Source: Spirochaetales bacterium (lineage in GTDB: Bacteria > Spirochaetota > Spirochaetia > JAGLYY01). From it: a stretch of 8,206 nucleotides of DNA. The first letter of the stretch is position 1; each line of letters opens with the position of its first letter. Below, one piece after another: positions 1 through 7,103 of the stretch. The stretch lies in assembly GCA_023131935.1 (NCBI GenBank), contig JAGLYY010000450.1:1-8206 (forward strand). Direction: 5' to 3'. The notes beneath the pieces were generated by a model. That model made no database searches and was not told the DNA's origin. It saw only the letters and a list, made by a program, of their open reading frames with translations. The position numbers and the translations under genes are program-made.

Positions 1-16
1 AAAGATTTGTTTAAGA

Positions 17-45
17 TTGAACAGGAAAGAAAATTGTCTTACTAT
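17..45 (+). promoter_or_regulatory. Candidate sigma-70-type promoter for the first barrel gene
   Basis: TTGAAC at 17-22 and TACTAT at 40-45 are separated by 17 bp. Each matches four of six consensus bases. The predicted transcript would start near 52, giving a leader of under 20 nt that begins just before the ribosome binding site. The octamer TTGAACAG that includes the -35 box recurs at 47-54. The call rests on sequence match only. Confidence 0.4.
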
Positions 46-54
46 CTTGAACAG

Positions 55-60
55 AGAAGG
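55..60 (+). promoter_or_regulatory. Ribosome binding site that decides the start of the first gene
   Basis: AGAAGG ends 8 nt before the ATG at 69, which is normal spacing. The same site lies only 2 nt from an in-frame TTG at 63. The ATG is therefore the better start, and it also gives a clean signal peptide beginning MKR. Confidence 0.65.
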
Positions 61-68
61 ATTTGGTA

Positions 69-1508
69 ATGAAAAGATTAATTATTATCGCTTTTGTCTC
101 CGCTTTTGCCTCTTTTGCTCTTTTTGGGCAGAACAATGACGGAGAGTTACAGGTAAGCCTCAGTACAGAAGGCACAGGGGCTGCGGCTGGCGCATACTTT
201 ATGCTGAGGCCTTCTTTCACCTATCTTTCCCCCTTTTTCGATCTCTCTGCTGACTTCATTATAACCAACGATGGGAAGTACAATGCAACCGAGTCGTGGA
301 TGGGAGATTTTTACTTCTTACCCGGAGAGGGGAAAACCGCTTTTCATTGGGATCGTTTTTATCTTGAGGCGGGATACCTTCGGCTGAAACCTGTCCTTGA
401 TACCCCTTATGAGCTTTTTCTGAATCCTCAAGCTCTCGCGAAGGCAGGATCTTTTTTCAGCTACTATGGCGACCGCTTTTCTTATGAAAACCGATGGATC
501 ACCGTGAGTTACCGGTCCCAGTACAAAACCGAGATAGAGCCGGCTATTCCCTGGCCGGATAAGGGGGTAAACAATAAGGTTTTTACCCTCGATTTGGGGG
601 AATATACTCTGGGGTACCAGGAATCTTCGGTTTATATAGGCAGGAGTTTCGATGCCCTTTATTTTCTGAGTCCCCTGCCGAGTATCCTGACCAACACTCT
701 CATGACCCAGGGGGGTAATCCCTGGGCTATGATTGCCAATGATAACAGCTTGATGGGAATGTTTCTGGAAAAGAATGGAAATGATCACTGGTGGTACTCA
801 GAGTTTCTTCTTGATGATATCAACCTGAATTTTCTATTTTCGCCGGATAGCAAATATATCGCCGGGAACCTCAACAAACTTTCCTGGTCCATTGGCGGCT
901 GGATCGATTTTCATTTTGGCCGGATTGGATTGTATCATGCCGGGGCAACGAAATATGTCTATGGGGCCACCTACGCCGACACGGGAAACCCCAATACCGT
1001 TCCTTACGAATATACCTGGTATCCGGTTTCCGAGCTTAATGGTACGGTTATTAGTCCGGAAGACAATTATATCGGGTACAAATACGGAGAAAACAACCTG
1101 GCATTCCTCGCCGTATTCGAAAATACCTTCTTTCCCGGGGAACGGGGGGCGTTTGATTTTACGGGCTCTCTGGAATGGGTGCTGCAGGGTCAGAAAGCCC
1201 CCAATAATCCCTGGCAGGAATACCTGGACTGGAGCGAAATTGATGATACGATCCAGCTTTTTGGAGATAGGATAATCGAGCATACAATACGGGCAAAGAT
1301 TCGTGGTGAAAAGCAGATCAGTAACTGGCTTGCCGGGGGTTGGAGATTAAGCGCAGAATTAGAGATCGGCGGTATTTTCAATCGTCTCGGATATAAATAT
1401 TTACCCGGAGATCCCGAAGAACTGGGGATATTCAAACCCCAGCAAGGTGAAAATGATCTTATCCTGTCTCTGACTCTTGGAGTTTCATATAGTTTGCAAG
1501 TGTTCTAA
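69..1508 (+). CDS. Secreted outer-membrane beta-barrel protein, Wzi-like
   Basis: The product is 479 residues. Residues 1-20 form a signal peptide (basic MKR, hydrophobic core, cleavage near FG/Q), so it is exported. The rest is rich in aromatic and alternating polar/hydrophobic stretches with many Gly, Asn and Asp turns. The chain ends in Phe (SLQVF), the usual C-terminal signature of outer-membrane barrels recognised by the BAM machinery. Residues about 179-251 (LGYQE, then FLSPLPSI, then EFLLDDIN) appear to align with residues 282-346 of the barrel encoded at 4808-6388 (FGVNE, DFFPVF, AAFDDIN). That pattern recalls the capsule-assembly Wzi family, where a barrel binds surface polysaccharide. 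The family match is from memory of motifs and is tentative; the substrate is unknown. The gene converges on the acyltransferase gene with a 45-bp gap that shows no clear terminator. Outer-membrane barrel is fairly sure, Wzi-like is a moderate call. Confidence 0.7.
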   Translation: MKRLIIIAFVSAFASFALFGQNNDGELQVSLSTEGTGAAAGAYFMLRPSFTYLSPFFDLSADFIITNDGKYNATESWMGDFYFLPGEGKTAFHWDRFYLEAGYLRLKPVLDTPYELFLNPQALAKAGSFFSYYGDRFSYENRWITVSYRSQYKTEIEPAIPWPDKGVNNKVFTLDLGEYTLGYQESSVYIGRSFDALYFLSPLPSILTNTLMTQGGNPWAMIANDNSLMGMFLEKNGNDHWWYSEFLLDDINLNFLFSPDSKYIAGNLNKLSWSIGGWIDFHFGRIGLYHAGATKYVYGATYADTGNPNTVPYEYTWYPVSELNGTVISPEDNYIGYKYGENNLAFLAVFENTFFPGERGAFDFTGSLEWVLQGQKAPNNPWQEYLDWSEIDDTIQLFGDRIIEHTIRAKIRGEKQISNWLAGGWRLSAELEIGGIFNRLGYKYLPGDPEELGIFKPQQGENDLILSLTLGVSYSLQVF

Positions 1509-1553
1509 CATACTGGTAAATTGCCGCTTACACGCATTCAGCCTGATTCGGTA

Positions 1554-2282
1554 TCAATCGTCACTTATTACTAATTTCCTGGCATCTTCCGCTAATTCAA
1601 GACACCTGCTAAGAAGCTCATCAGCCAGTTTTTGGTAAGTCTCAAGTGAGATCTTTTTATCGTAATAGTCGTCATAATAGATTGGTTTTCCGTATACAAC
1701 CCCGTAGGGGGCCCGGAAACGGGGAATCGGGGTGATATCAAAGTATTTTTTCCCTTTAAAATTATAGTTAACCCGTTTCTCTTTGATTTTTTCCTCTGGT
1801 ATCCATACTCCAATGGGGACAATCGGTACTTTTGATTCGATAGCCAGTCGGACAGGCATTTTCCGTCCCCGTTTTTCCCGCATCAGGTCGGTCCTGCCCC
1901 CTTCCGGGCTTGTGAGGACAGCAGCATTCCGGGACAGGATGTACCGGACATTTTGAATCGTTTCCTGAAAATCAGTTCCGGTATACAGAGGAATTTGCCT
2001 TGAGATGGTGAAGAGCATTCGTGGAACGGGAAAGGACCAGATTTGTTCATCGATGAGAACATGGAGATATTTCGGTTTATGATAAATAAGAGGAGGGAAG
2101 GCATCCCAGACCGTTGGATGGTTAACGGCAAATACTGCAGCTTCATCCACGATCGGGGCTTTTTCCCGAAACTTCAGTTTAAGCCAGAAATGCATATAGC
2201 TCCATAGGGCGAATTTAAATACCCGGTATATCAGGGGAAAGAAGTAACGATTTAGTGTTCGATCAAGCTTTTCTATCAGCAT
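1554..2282 (-). CDS. 1-acylglycerol-phosphate acyltransferase-like (PlsC/LPLAT family) protein
   Basis: The product is 242 residues, a normal length for a PlsC-type acyltransferase. These enzymes transfer an acyl chain from acyl-CoA or acyl-ACP to a lysolipid or related acceptor at the cytoplasmic face of the inner membrane. The catalytic motif I is NHPTVWD (His55, Asp60; the H-x4-D pair). Motif III, which binds the acceptor phosphate, is SPEGGRTD at 125-132, a variant of the common FPEGTRS. Motif IV is VPIVPIGVWIP at 152-162. A hydrophobic, aromatic stretch at about 13-35 probably anchors it at the membrane. The gene starts 11 bp after the stop of the RND exporter gene, and its binding site GAGAAG overlaps that TGA, so the two are very probably co-transcribed and translationally coupled. 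The acceptor could be lysophosphatidate or another lipid; the pairing with an exporter argues for a specialised lipid rather than bulk phospholipid. Family assignment is secure, substrate is not. Confidence 0.88.
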   Translation of the reverse strand: MLIEKLDRTLNRYFFPLIYRVFKFALWSYMHFWLKLKFREKAPIVDEAAVFAVNHPTVWDAFPPLIYHKPKYLHVLIDEQIWSFPVPRMLFTISRQIPLYTGTDFQETIQNVRYILSRNAAVLTSPEGGRTDLMREKRGRKMPVRLAIESKVPIVPIGVWIPEEKIKEKRVNYNFKGKKYFDITPIPRFRAPYGVVYGKPIYYDDYYDKKISLETYQKLADELLSRCLELAEDARKLVISDD

Positions 2283-2293
2283 AGTTTATCTTC

Positions 2294-4648
2294 TCATAGA
2301 ATTTGTTTCCATGGGGACAGAATCGTCCCGGATTTCTTTTTTTGTTGCCACTGGAAAAACAAAGCAAGTACCGCGGGGAGGGCAACGAGGGTTCCAATGC
2401 AGGTAGAGCTCAGGGCAAATATAACCAATACACCGAAGTAGATTATCGGTTTAAAGCTGGCAAAGATGAGCACTGACATTCCGGCTACTATGGAGACTGT
2501 AGTGAGGAGGATTGGTCTGCCGGTAATTCTAAGGCTCTGGAATATCACCATTTTTATATTCCGGGGATGGAGTTCCTTTTGTTTACGGAATTGAAGAAGA
2601 AAATGAATTGCGTCATCTACACCGACGCCGATAGCGATGCTGAAGAGCATAATAGTTGTCATATCAAGGGGGATACGAAGAGCTGCCATGAGTATAAAAT
2701 TCATCATAACCCCGATTATTATTGGTATCATGGCAAAGAAACCGAATTTGAGAGACCGGAAGGAGATGGTTGTTATCAGGAAAATTGCGGTAAGAGATAA
2801 TCCGAGAGAAAGCCACAAATCCTGCCGGATCATGTCGGATAGTACAAGATAGCGAAGGCTGGTACCCCAAATCGCGTAAGAGGTACCTTCCGGGAGGTTC
2901 TCTTCGGTTACCGCCTGGATCCAGTTGCGGATTTTCCTGGTATGAGATTCGTCAAGTTCTCTGTTTTCTTCACTGTTATAAACACGGAAGGAAAGGGTGA
3001 TCCTTGAAAAATCATCATTTGCCAATTTTGATACCAGGGATCCCGCGTCAGCGTTGGAAATAAGGGCTTTGAAGTATCGCGAAAAGAGCAAGATAAGGGG
3101 ACGGTTTTCCGGTATGGAATCATTGCCATTCATTACTTTATTCAGGAAGATCAGATAATCGGGCAGTGATGAGGAGTAGGAGAAATCTTTATTCCGTTTC
3201 AGTTCCTCCTCGAGATGATAGACCTCATTTAAAACCGAAGGATTAAGAAAATAACCTTTTTCACCTTCCGGAGCGGTGAGAGAAAGGTTTATCTCATTAA
3301 ATCCTCCTACCCGCGTCAGGAGGAAATTCATATCCTTAAGCAGGGAATCTTTGGCTGGAAAATAGCTCATAGTATCAGTATTCAATATAAGATTGTTTAC
3401 AGAAATAATAAAACCGATGATCATCAGCAGCACTACGAAAATGATTTTCAACTGATGATGGGTCACGAAGACACTGAGGTTTTTCATGAGGTTCGAGGTA
3501 ATCCCGTGGGTTACCCGTCTCTTCTGTTTTGCTGTTGGACCGGGTAATCTTGAAAGTACCGCGGGGAAAAAGAAAAGGGACAATAGTGCCGCTGAGGCAA
3601 TACCGACACTTGTGGAAATGGCGAATTCCCGGGTCTGCTGCATGCTTGTTGCAATAAGGCTTAAGAATCCAACGATGGTAGTTAAAGAGGCAAGAACAAT
3701 AGTTTTGTTGATGTGACCAACTGCCTCGGTCACTTTTTCAGAATCGTTCTTATCATTTTCAGTTTCCCGGTAAATTTGGTTCAGGATGTGAATGCTGTAG
3801 GAACTGCCGAGGGTTAGCACAAGGGGCGGTGTAATGATACTTACAATAGTGAGGGAAAAACCCATAATACCCATGAAACCAAGGCACCAGATGGTTCCCA
3901 TAAGAACGATCATGACCGGAAGGATAACAGCCCGTTTTGATCGGAACCCGAGGAAATACATCAGAAGAATAATCAATAACGCAAGACTCATCAGGATAGT
4001 AAAATCCCTTGAAAGGTAGTGCCCGGTTCTTTCAACAAAAGGGACGGACCCGCTGACATATACATTAAAATATTCTTCCAGCGGTTCAAGTAACTCATAT
4101 ATGTCATCCATCAGGGGTCCATAATCATGCATCACCTTCACAGGCCAGACTGCAATGAGAATCCGCCCATCCCGAGAAACAAGAAGGTTTCTTGCGATAT
4201 CTGAATAGAGTAGTCTTTCCTTAAAAGTTTCCAGTTCCTCTATCGTTAAAGGCGCCCGGCTATTTGGGGCGGTGGGAACTATGCGAAGCCTTGATCCATC
4301 ATTTTCAAATGTCATAATCGTGAACGGGTTTAACCCGTTTCCGATATTCGGTAATGTCTCAATGATTTTATAGGTGCTGTGAAGTAACGCGAGACCGTCA
4401 AGGGTATAGGGATTCTCATCAGAAACAGCGACAATGAGAAATTCATCATCTGATTCAGTGCCTCCATATTCTTTCATAAGAAGGTTGATCTCTTCATCTT
4501 CAGGTAAAAGTTTTTTGATATCGGAGGTCATTGTCACTTTTGTCATAAAAAAGGCGAAGAATAGGGTAAGGAGAATTGATACTATAATGACAAAACGCGC
4601 ATGTCTCTGCGCGAAATGGAGCAGGCCTATAATTGGATGTCTTCGCAT
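2294..4648 (-). CDS. RND superfamily exporter, MMPL/COG1033-like
   Basis: The product is 784 residues with the duplicated RND plan. One helix lies at about 18-37, a periplasmic loop at 38-212 and five helices at about 216-364. The second half repeats this: a helix at about 400-422, a loop to about 608 and five helices at about 610-767. The second half carries the hallmark IGVGVDDAIHF in helix 10, with Asp678 and Asp679 as likely proton-relay residues. The matching site in helix 4 reads LGSSYSIHILN and lacks the acid. The length is below that of drug-efflux AcrB-type pumps (about 1,000 residues) and fits the predicted exporter group that includes hopanoid, lipid and MMPL transporters. It acts in the inner membrane, probably driven by the proton gradient. 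The start at 4648 has AGGGAG at 4654-4659 with 5-nt spacing. It is first in an operon with the acyltransferase, which suggests a lipid or acylated substrate. No periplasmic adaptor gene is adjacent. Fold is near certain, substrate is inferred. Confidence 0.93.
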   Translation of the reverse strand: MRRHPIIGLLHFAQRHARFVIIVSILLTLFFAFFMTKVTMTSDIKKLLPEDEEINLLMKEYGGTESDDEFLIVAVSDENPYTLDGLALLHSTYKIIETLPNIGNGLNPFTIMTFENDGSRLRIVPTAPNSRAPLTIEELETFKERLLYSDIARNLLVSRDGRILIAVWPVKVMHDYGPLMDDIYELLEPLEEYFNVYVSGSVPFVERTGHYLSRDFTILMSLALLIILLMYFLGFRSKRAVILPVMIVLMGTIWCLGFMGIMGFSLTIVSIITPPLVLTLGSSYSIHILNQIYRETENDKNDSEKVTEAVGHINKTIVLASLTTIVGFLSLIATSMQQTREFAISTSVGIASAALLSLFFFPAVLSRLPGPTAKQKRRVTHGITSNLMKNLSVFVTHHQLKIIFVVLLMIIGFIISVNNLILNTDTMSYFPAKDSLLKDMNFLLTRVGGFNEINLSLTAPEGEKGYFLNPSVLNEVYHLEEELKRNKDFSYSSSLPDYLIFLNKVMNGNDSIPENRPLILLFSRYFKALISNADAGSLVSKLANDDFSRITLSFRVYNSEENRELDESHTRKIRNWIQAVTEENLPEGTSYAIWGTSLRYLVLSDMIRQDLWLSLGLSLTAIFLITTISFRSLKFGFFAMIPIIIGVMMNFILMAALRIPLDMTTIMLFSIAIGVGVDDAIHFLLQFRKQKELHPRNIKMVIFQSLRITGRPILLTTVSIVAGMSVLIFASFKPIIYFGVLVIFALSSTCIGTLVALPAVLALFFQWQQKKKSGTILSPWKQIL

Positions 4649-4682
4649 CTGTTCTCCCTGAGATTTAAAGAATATAATGTCA

Positions 4683-4711
4683 ATTATAATAAAATAAAAG
4701 TAAATACGGAA
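4683..4711 (-). promoter_or_regulatory. Candidate promoter of the exporter-acyltransferase operon
   Basis: On the minus strand a perfect TATAAT occupies 4688-4683, in very A+T-rich DNA. The hexamer 17 bp upstream (TTCCGT) is a poor -35. Transcription would begin near 4676, leaving a leader of about 28 nt that contains the AGGGAG ribosome binding site. A perfect TTGACA at 4683-4678 has no -10 at the right distance and was not used. Confidence 0.35.
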
Positions 4712-4718
4712 GTATGTT

Positions 4719-4743
4719 TGAAAGATCCCAGTGTGAAAGATCC
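4719..4743. repeat. Tandem 10-bp direct repeat, possible operator
   Basis: TGAAAGATCC occurs at 4719-4728 and again at 4734-4743, a 15-bp period, in the region between the divergent exporter and barrel genes. The copies centre about 52 and 67 bp upstream of the predicted start of the rightward transcript, where an activator often binds. Regulator identity is unknown. Confidence 0.45.
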
Positions 4744-4776
4744 TGTCAGAGTTGATGGCACCACGGTTAACTATTA

Positions 4777-4785
4777 TGGTATAAT
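4777..4785 (+). promoter_or_regulatory. Extended -10 promoter for the second barrel gene
   Basis: TGGTATAAT combines a TGN extension with a perfect TATAAT at 4780-4785. No recognisable -35 sits 16-18 bp upstream. This fits extended -10 or activator-dependent initiation. The predicted start is near 4791, giving a very short leader with GAGG at 4798-4801 as ribosome binding site. Confidence 0.55.
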
Positions 4786-4807
4786 AGCGTCGAAACCGAG
4801 GTTTAAA

Positions 4808-6388
4808 ATGATGGAAAAATGCATACTGCTTGTGTCACTGTTGTTTTTCCTGTGTGGTGTTGAATTTACATTTGCCCAGGTTACCTTTGGACCTGATTCA
4901 ATGGAATGCGGGGAGCTTGAGGACCTCTATATCCTCTCGGGCAAGGCATTTCCAACCAGCTCTTTTCCTCTTTCCAGGCGGGAACTGCATAATATTGCCA
5001 TGGAGCTTCTGGATTACGGACTCCCTGCCGGCTTGGCCGATCGTGTAGAGGATTACCTTCAATCTCTTGAATATCACCCCGGGGCAGTAACTCTCGGTCT
5101 CGAAGCCTCCCTCTCTTACGAGCACTACCTGCGAAGCGTGTCTCCCATAACCGGAGACCCGGTCCTCGATTTCATAGATCTGTTCATCCTTCCCGCGCCC
5201 ATAGGGACCCTCGCTTTGTATGCAAACGGGGATGATTTTGGCGGTATAGAGATCAGCATGGACCTCCGGAAGGAGTACTACCGAAGCAGGGAATCATCTA
5301 GTAACTTACCGGAGCCTGTTGAAGGGAATCCCCTGGCTATGGAAAACCAGGATATCACTTCCGGCAATCTCCTCTATTATGCCGGTCCCTGGGAACTTAC
5401 CTTCGGCAGGAGTGATTTTCATCTGGGGGCCGGGAAGTTCTCCTCCTTCCTGGCCGGAAAGGACCTGCCCTTTCTCGATGCCCTCCGGCTGAAAATGCCT
5501 TTCGGAAACCTTGAACAGAGTCTCCTCGTGGCGAGTGCGAGTCTGGAGAACCGGCGGGCTGAAGATGATGTTACAGGAGATGCTGATTTTGATTTTGATA
5601 AAACTATAATCTTTCTTGTTATCCATAGAACCGAGTATCATTATAAATGGCTCCGGTTCGGTGTTAATGAACTCCAGCTCATAGCCCGGGAGAATAATGC
5701 TTTTGTGCTTGGTGATTTCTTTCCTGTTTTCAATTGGCATAATGCTGAGGTTGGACCAAGGAACAATATGGTTTCCCTCGACTTAACGGTTGTGCCGGTG
5801 GCGGGACTGGAGGTATATGGTAATGCCGCGTTCGATGATATCAATGCTGAAGATATTGTGGGGGTTGGAGATACCGGGATTCCAAATGTTGACGCTTATC
5901 TTCTTGGTGTCTCTTATACCTATCCGATAAATGAACTTCGTTTTTCAATGGTTGCGGAGGTGGGGTATGCTCATTATCTGTTCGGAAATTACGATATTAC
6001 CCCTTTCAGGAGATTGATTTACCGGATGTCCATGGATGGTCTGAACCAGATTCTTCCTTTAACCTCCCCTTACGGTCCCGGAACCACTTGGGTTGACTGG
6101 AAGGCGTCCATAGAGGGGTTCCATGGATTCAACGGTGAGCTCTTCTTTTCCTGGCTGAGTAAAATTGATGGTGTCGACCTTGTAAAAACTCTTCACGAGC
6201 GGGCTGACGAGGAAATGGCTGCCCAGCGCAGGAATATCAGGCTGAAAACCGGCATGCGGGTGGAATACGAAATAACTGACTGGGCAATGGTGTACCTGGA
6301 GCCGGCCTATTTTCAGTATAAAGGTGAACCACGGTTCGATCTCACTATTGGGGGGCGGATCGAAGGTGCCTGGAGCTGGTCGGAATAG
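4808..6388 (+). CDS. Secreted Wzi-like outer-membrane beta-barrel protein
   Basis: The product is 526 residues. Residues 1-23 are a signal peptide (MMEKC start, hydrophobic core, TFA/Q cleavage). Cys16 is preceded by Leu, so it is not a good lipobox. Residues about 35-90 look helical (FPLSRRELHNIAMELL), followed by a long beta-rich barrel region. Three segments recall the capsule-assembly Wzi family: FGRSDFHLGAG to LDALRL (199-228), FGVNELQLIAREN to FFPVFNWHN (284-312), and VYGNAAFDDIN (336-346). Family knowledge: Wzi is a monomeric barrel that helps retain capsule polysaccharide at the cell surface; here the ligand is unknown. The chain ends SWSE rather than in an aromatic residue, unusual for a BAM substrate. 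Two ATGs lie side by side at 4808 and 4811; GAGG at 4798-4801 suits both (6 or 9 nt). The frame is open upstream to 4601, but that part overlaps the exporter start and the promoter. Divergent from the exporter operon and convergent with the small barrel gene. Confidence 0.8.
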   Translation: MMEKCILLVSLLFFLCGVEFTFAQVTFGPDSMECGELEDLYILSGKAFPTSSFPLSRRELHNIAMELLDYGLPAGLADRVEDYLQSLEYHPGAVTLGLEASLSYEHYLRSVSPITGDPVLDFIDLFILPAPIGTLALYANGDDFGGIEISMDLRKEYYRSRESSSNLPEPVEGNPLAMENQDITSGNLLYYAGPWELTFGRSDFHLGAGKFSSFLAGKDLPFLDALRLKMPFGNLEQSLLVASASLENRRAEDDVTGDADFDFDKTIIFLVIHRTEYHYKWLRFGVNELQLIARENNAFVLGDFFPVFNWHNAEVGPRNNMVSLDLTVVPVAGLEVYGNAAFDDINAEDIVGVGDTGIPNVDAYLLGVSYTYPINELRFSMVAEVGYAHYLFGNYDITPFRRLIYRMSMDGLNQILPLTSPYGPGTTWVDWKASIEGFHGFNGELFFSWLSKIDGVDLVKTLHERADEEMAAQRRNIRLKTGMRVEYEITDWAMVYLEPAYFQYKGEPRFDLTIGGRIEGAWSWSE

Positions 6389-6416
6389 GAATATCTTATC
6401 GGTGGCATGATTAAAG

Positions 6417-6866
6417 TCAGAAAAAGAAATAAAAACCTATTCCTCCCCCCATGGTAAAGGCAGTGGCCGGGTATAGCTCGAATTGGGGGGCAATTTCAAA
6501 GAACAGTTCGATTGGCGCGGTTTTAAAGGAATGGTAAATTCCAAGGGGAAAGCGCAGGCCCGCTGTAATATCATTATTGAAGAGGATTTTCCCTCCAAGA
6601 CCAAAGAATGATCCGAATGATACCTCTTCAATATTGAAGAAATTGGGAAATCTGTACTGATAATCTCCATGCAGGTAGAAGGACCCGGTATTTTGAAAGG
6701 ACCACGCAAAGAGGATATCTATGGTGTTGGATTGATCCGCGTTAAAAGCGGCAGTGACACCCGTCGGCTCACCGAGATAAGCGCCGATACCGAGCAGTTT
6801 TGTATCGGAGAAAGCGGCGGGCGAAATTGATAAGACTAAAAAAAGGATTGCAAGTAGTCGTTTCAT
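6417..6866 (-). CDS. Small outer-membrane beta-barrel protein with GEPTG motif
   Basis: The product is 149 residues. Residues 1-20 are a signal peptide ending PAAFS/D. The mature part has the alternating pattern of an eight-strand-size barrel: IGAYLGEPTGVTAAF (GEPTG at 32-36), IDILFAWSF, FYLHGDYQYRF, FGLGGKILF, TAGLRFPLGIYH, IELFFEIAPQFEL, GGGIGFYFFF. It ends in Phe, a strong BAM signature. This motif order resembles the small barrels called BAPKO_0422-like or DUF3996 in Borrelia and other spirochaetes; I recall the resemblance and cannot verify it here. Function is not established; some relatives are reported surface or host-factor-binding proteins. Start ATG at 6866 has GAGG at 6872-6875 with 5-nt spacing. 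It converges on the Wzi-like gene with a 28-bp gap and no visible terminator. A minus-strand TATAAC at 6891-6886 is a weak -10 candidate. Confidence 0.82.
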   Translation of the reverse strand: MKRLLAILFLVLSISPAAFSDTKLLGIGAYLGEPTGVTAAFNADQSNTIDILFAWSFQNTGSFYLHGDYQYRFPNFFNIEEVSFGSFFGLGGKILFNNDITAGLRFPLGIYHSFKTAPIELFFEIAPQFELYPATAFTMGGGIGFYFFF

Positions 6867-6927
6867 TTGTACCTCAATAGTAGATGTTATATCGTAATTC
6901 AGGCCGTCCCTTAACTTAATCCCACTG

Positions 6928-6998
6928 AATCGAGGCTGCTCTTGGCACTATATACAGCGCTGAAATTTATTACTATTAGTTATCGCACAGCCTCAATT
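6928..6998. repeat. Imperfect inverted repeat in the intergenic region
   Basis: The arms 6928-6938 (AATcGAGGCTG) and 6988-6998 (CAGCCTCaATT) are complementary at 10 of 11 positions across a 49-nt spacer that also contains the palindrome CAGCGCTG at 6955-6962. The repeat lies between the divergent small-barrel and lipoprotein genes. It could be an RNA fold, a regulator site or a decayed small mobile element. No T-run follows either arm, so it is not a standard terminator. Confidence 0.35.
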
Positions 6999-7007
6999 AC
7001 GCGGTAT

Positions 7008-7013
7008 TATAAT
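7008..7013 (+). promoter_or_regulatory. Candidate -10 element upstream of the lipoprotein gene
   Basis: A perfect TATAAT stands about 90 bp before the lipoprotein ATG, with no good -35 at 16-18 bp. If used, the leader would be about 84 nt. That leader could fold through GATGC (7028-7032) with GCATC (7074-7078), enclosing a CTCTG/CAGAG hairpin (7037-7049). Short stems like these can arise by chance. Confidence 0.3.
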
Positions 7014-7103
7014 GATTTTCCTGTTGAGATGCTACCCTCTGGAACAGAGACGGTTTACCTGTTATTATGGCAGGCATCCCGGGGGAATGGGAATGAATTG
7101 CCG

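Noticed and set aside
63..68. TTG start two codons upstream for the first barrel
   Set aside because: It lies only 2 nt from the AGAAGG ribosome binding site; the ATG at 69 has proper spacing and gives a standard signal peptide.
318..1283. Minus-strand open frames of 149-156 codons opposite the first barrel
   Set aside because: They show no signal, domain or ribosome binding site and lie wholly antisense to a gene with clear secreted-protein features; they are frame shadows.
1509..1553. Terminator between the convergent first barrel and acyltransferase genes
   Set aside because: Only a 4-bp GATT/AATC stem is present and no T-run follows on either strand.
4678..4683. Perfect TTGACA on the minus strand before the exporter
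   Set aside because: The position 17 bp downstream is inside the ribosome binding site (CAGGGA) and has no -10 character.
4601..4807. Upstream extension of the Wzi-like gene as one long open frame
   Set aside because: It would overlap the exporter start codon and cover its own promoter, and would put about 69 residues before an obvious signal peptide.
6389..6416. Bidirectional terminator between the convergent barrel genes
   Set aside because: The 28-bp gap contains no GC-rich stem.
7029..7103. In-frame ATG adding 25 residues to the lipoprotein
   Set aside because: It would bury the lipoprotein signal behind a hydrophilic segment; the ATG at 7104 is the natural start, although neither start has a strong ribosome binding site.
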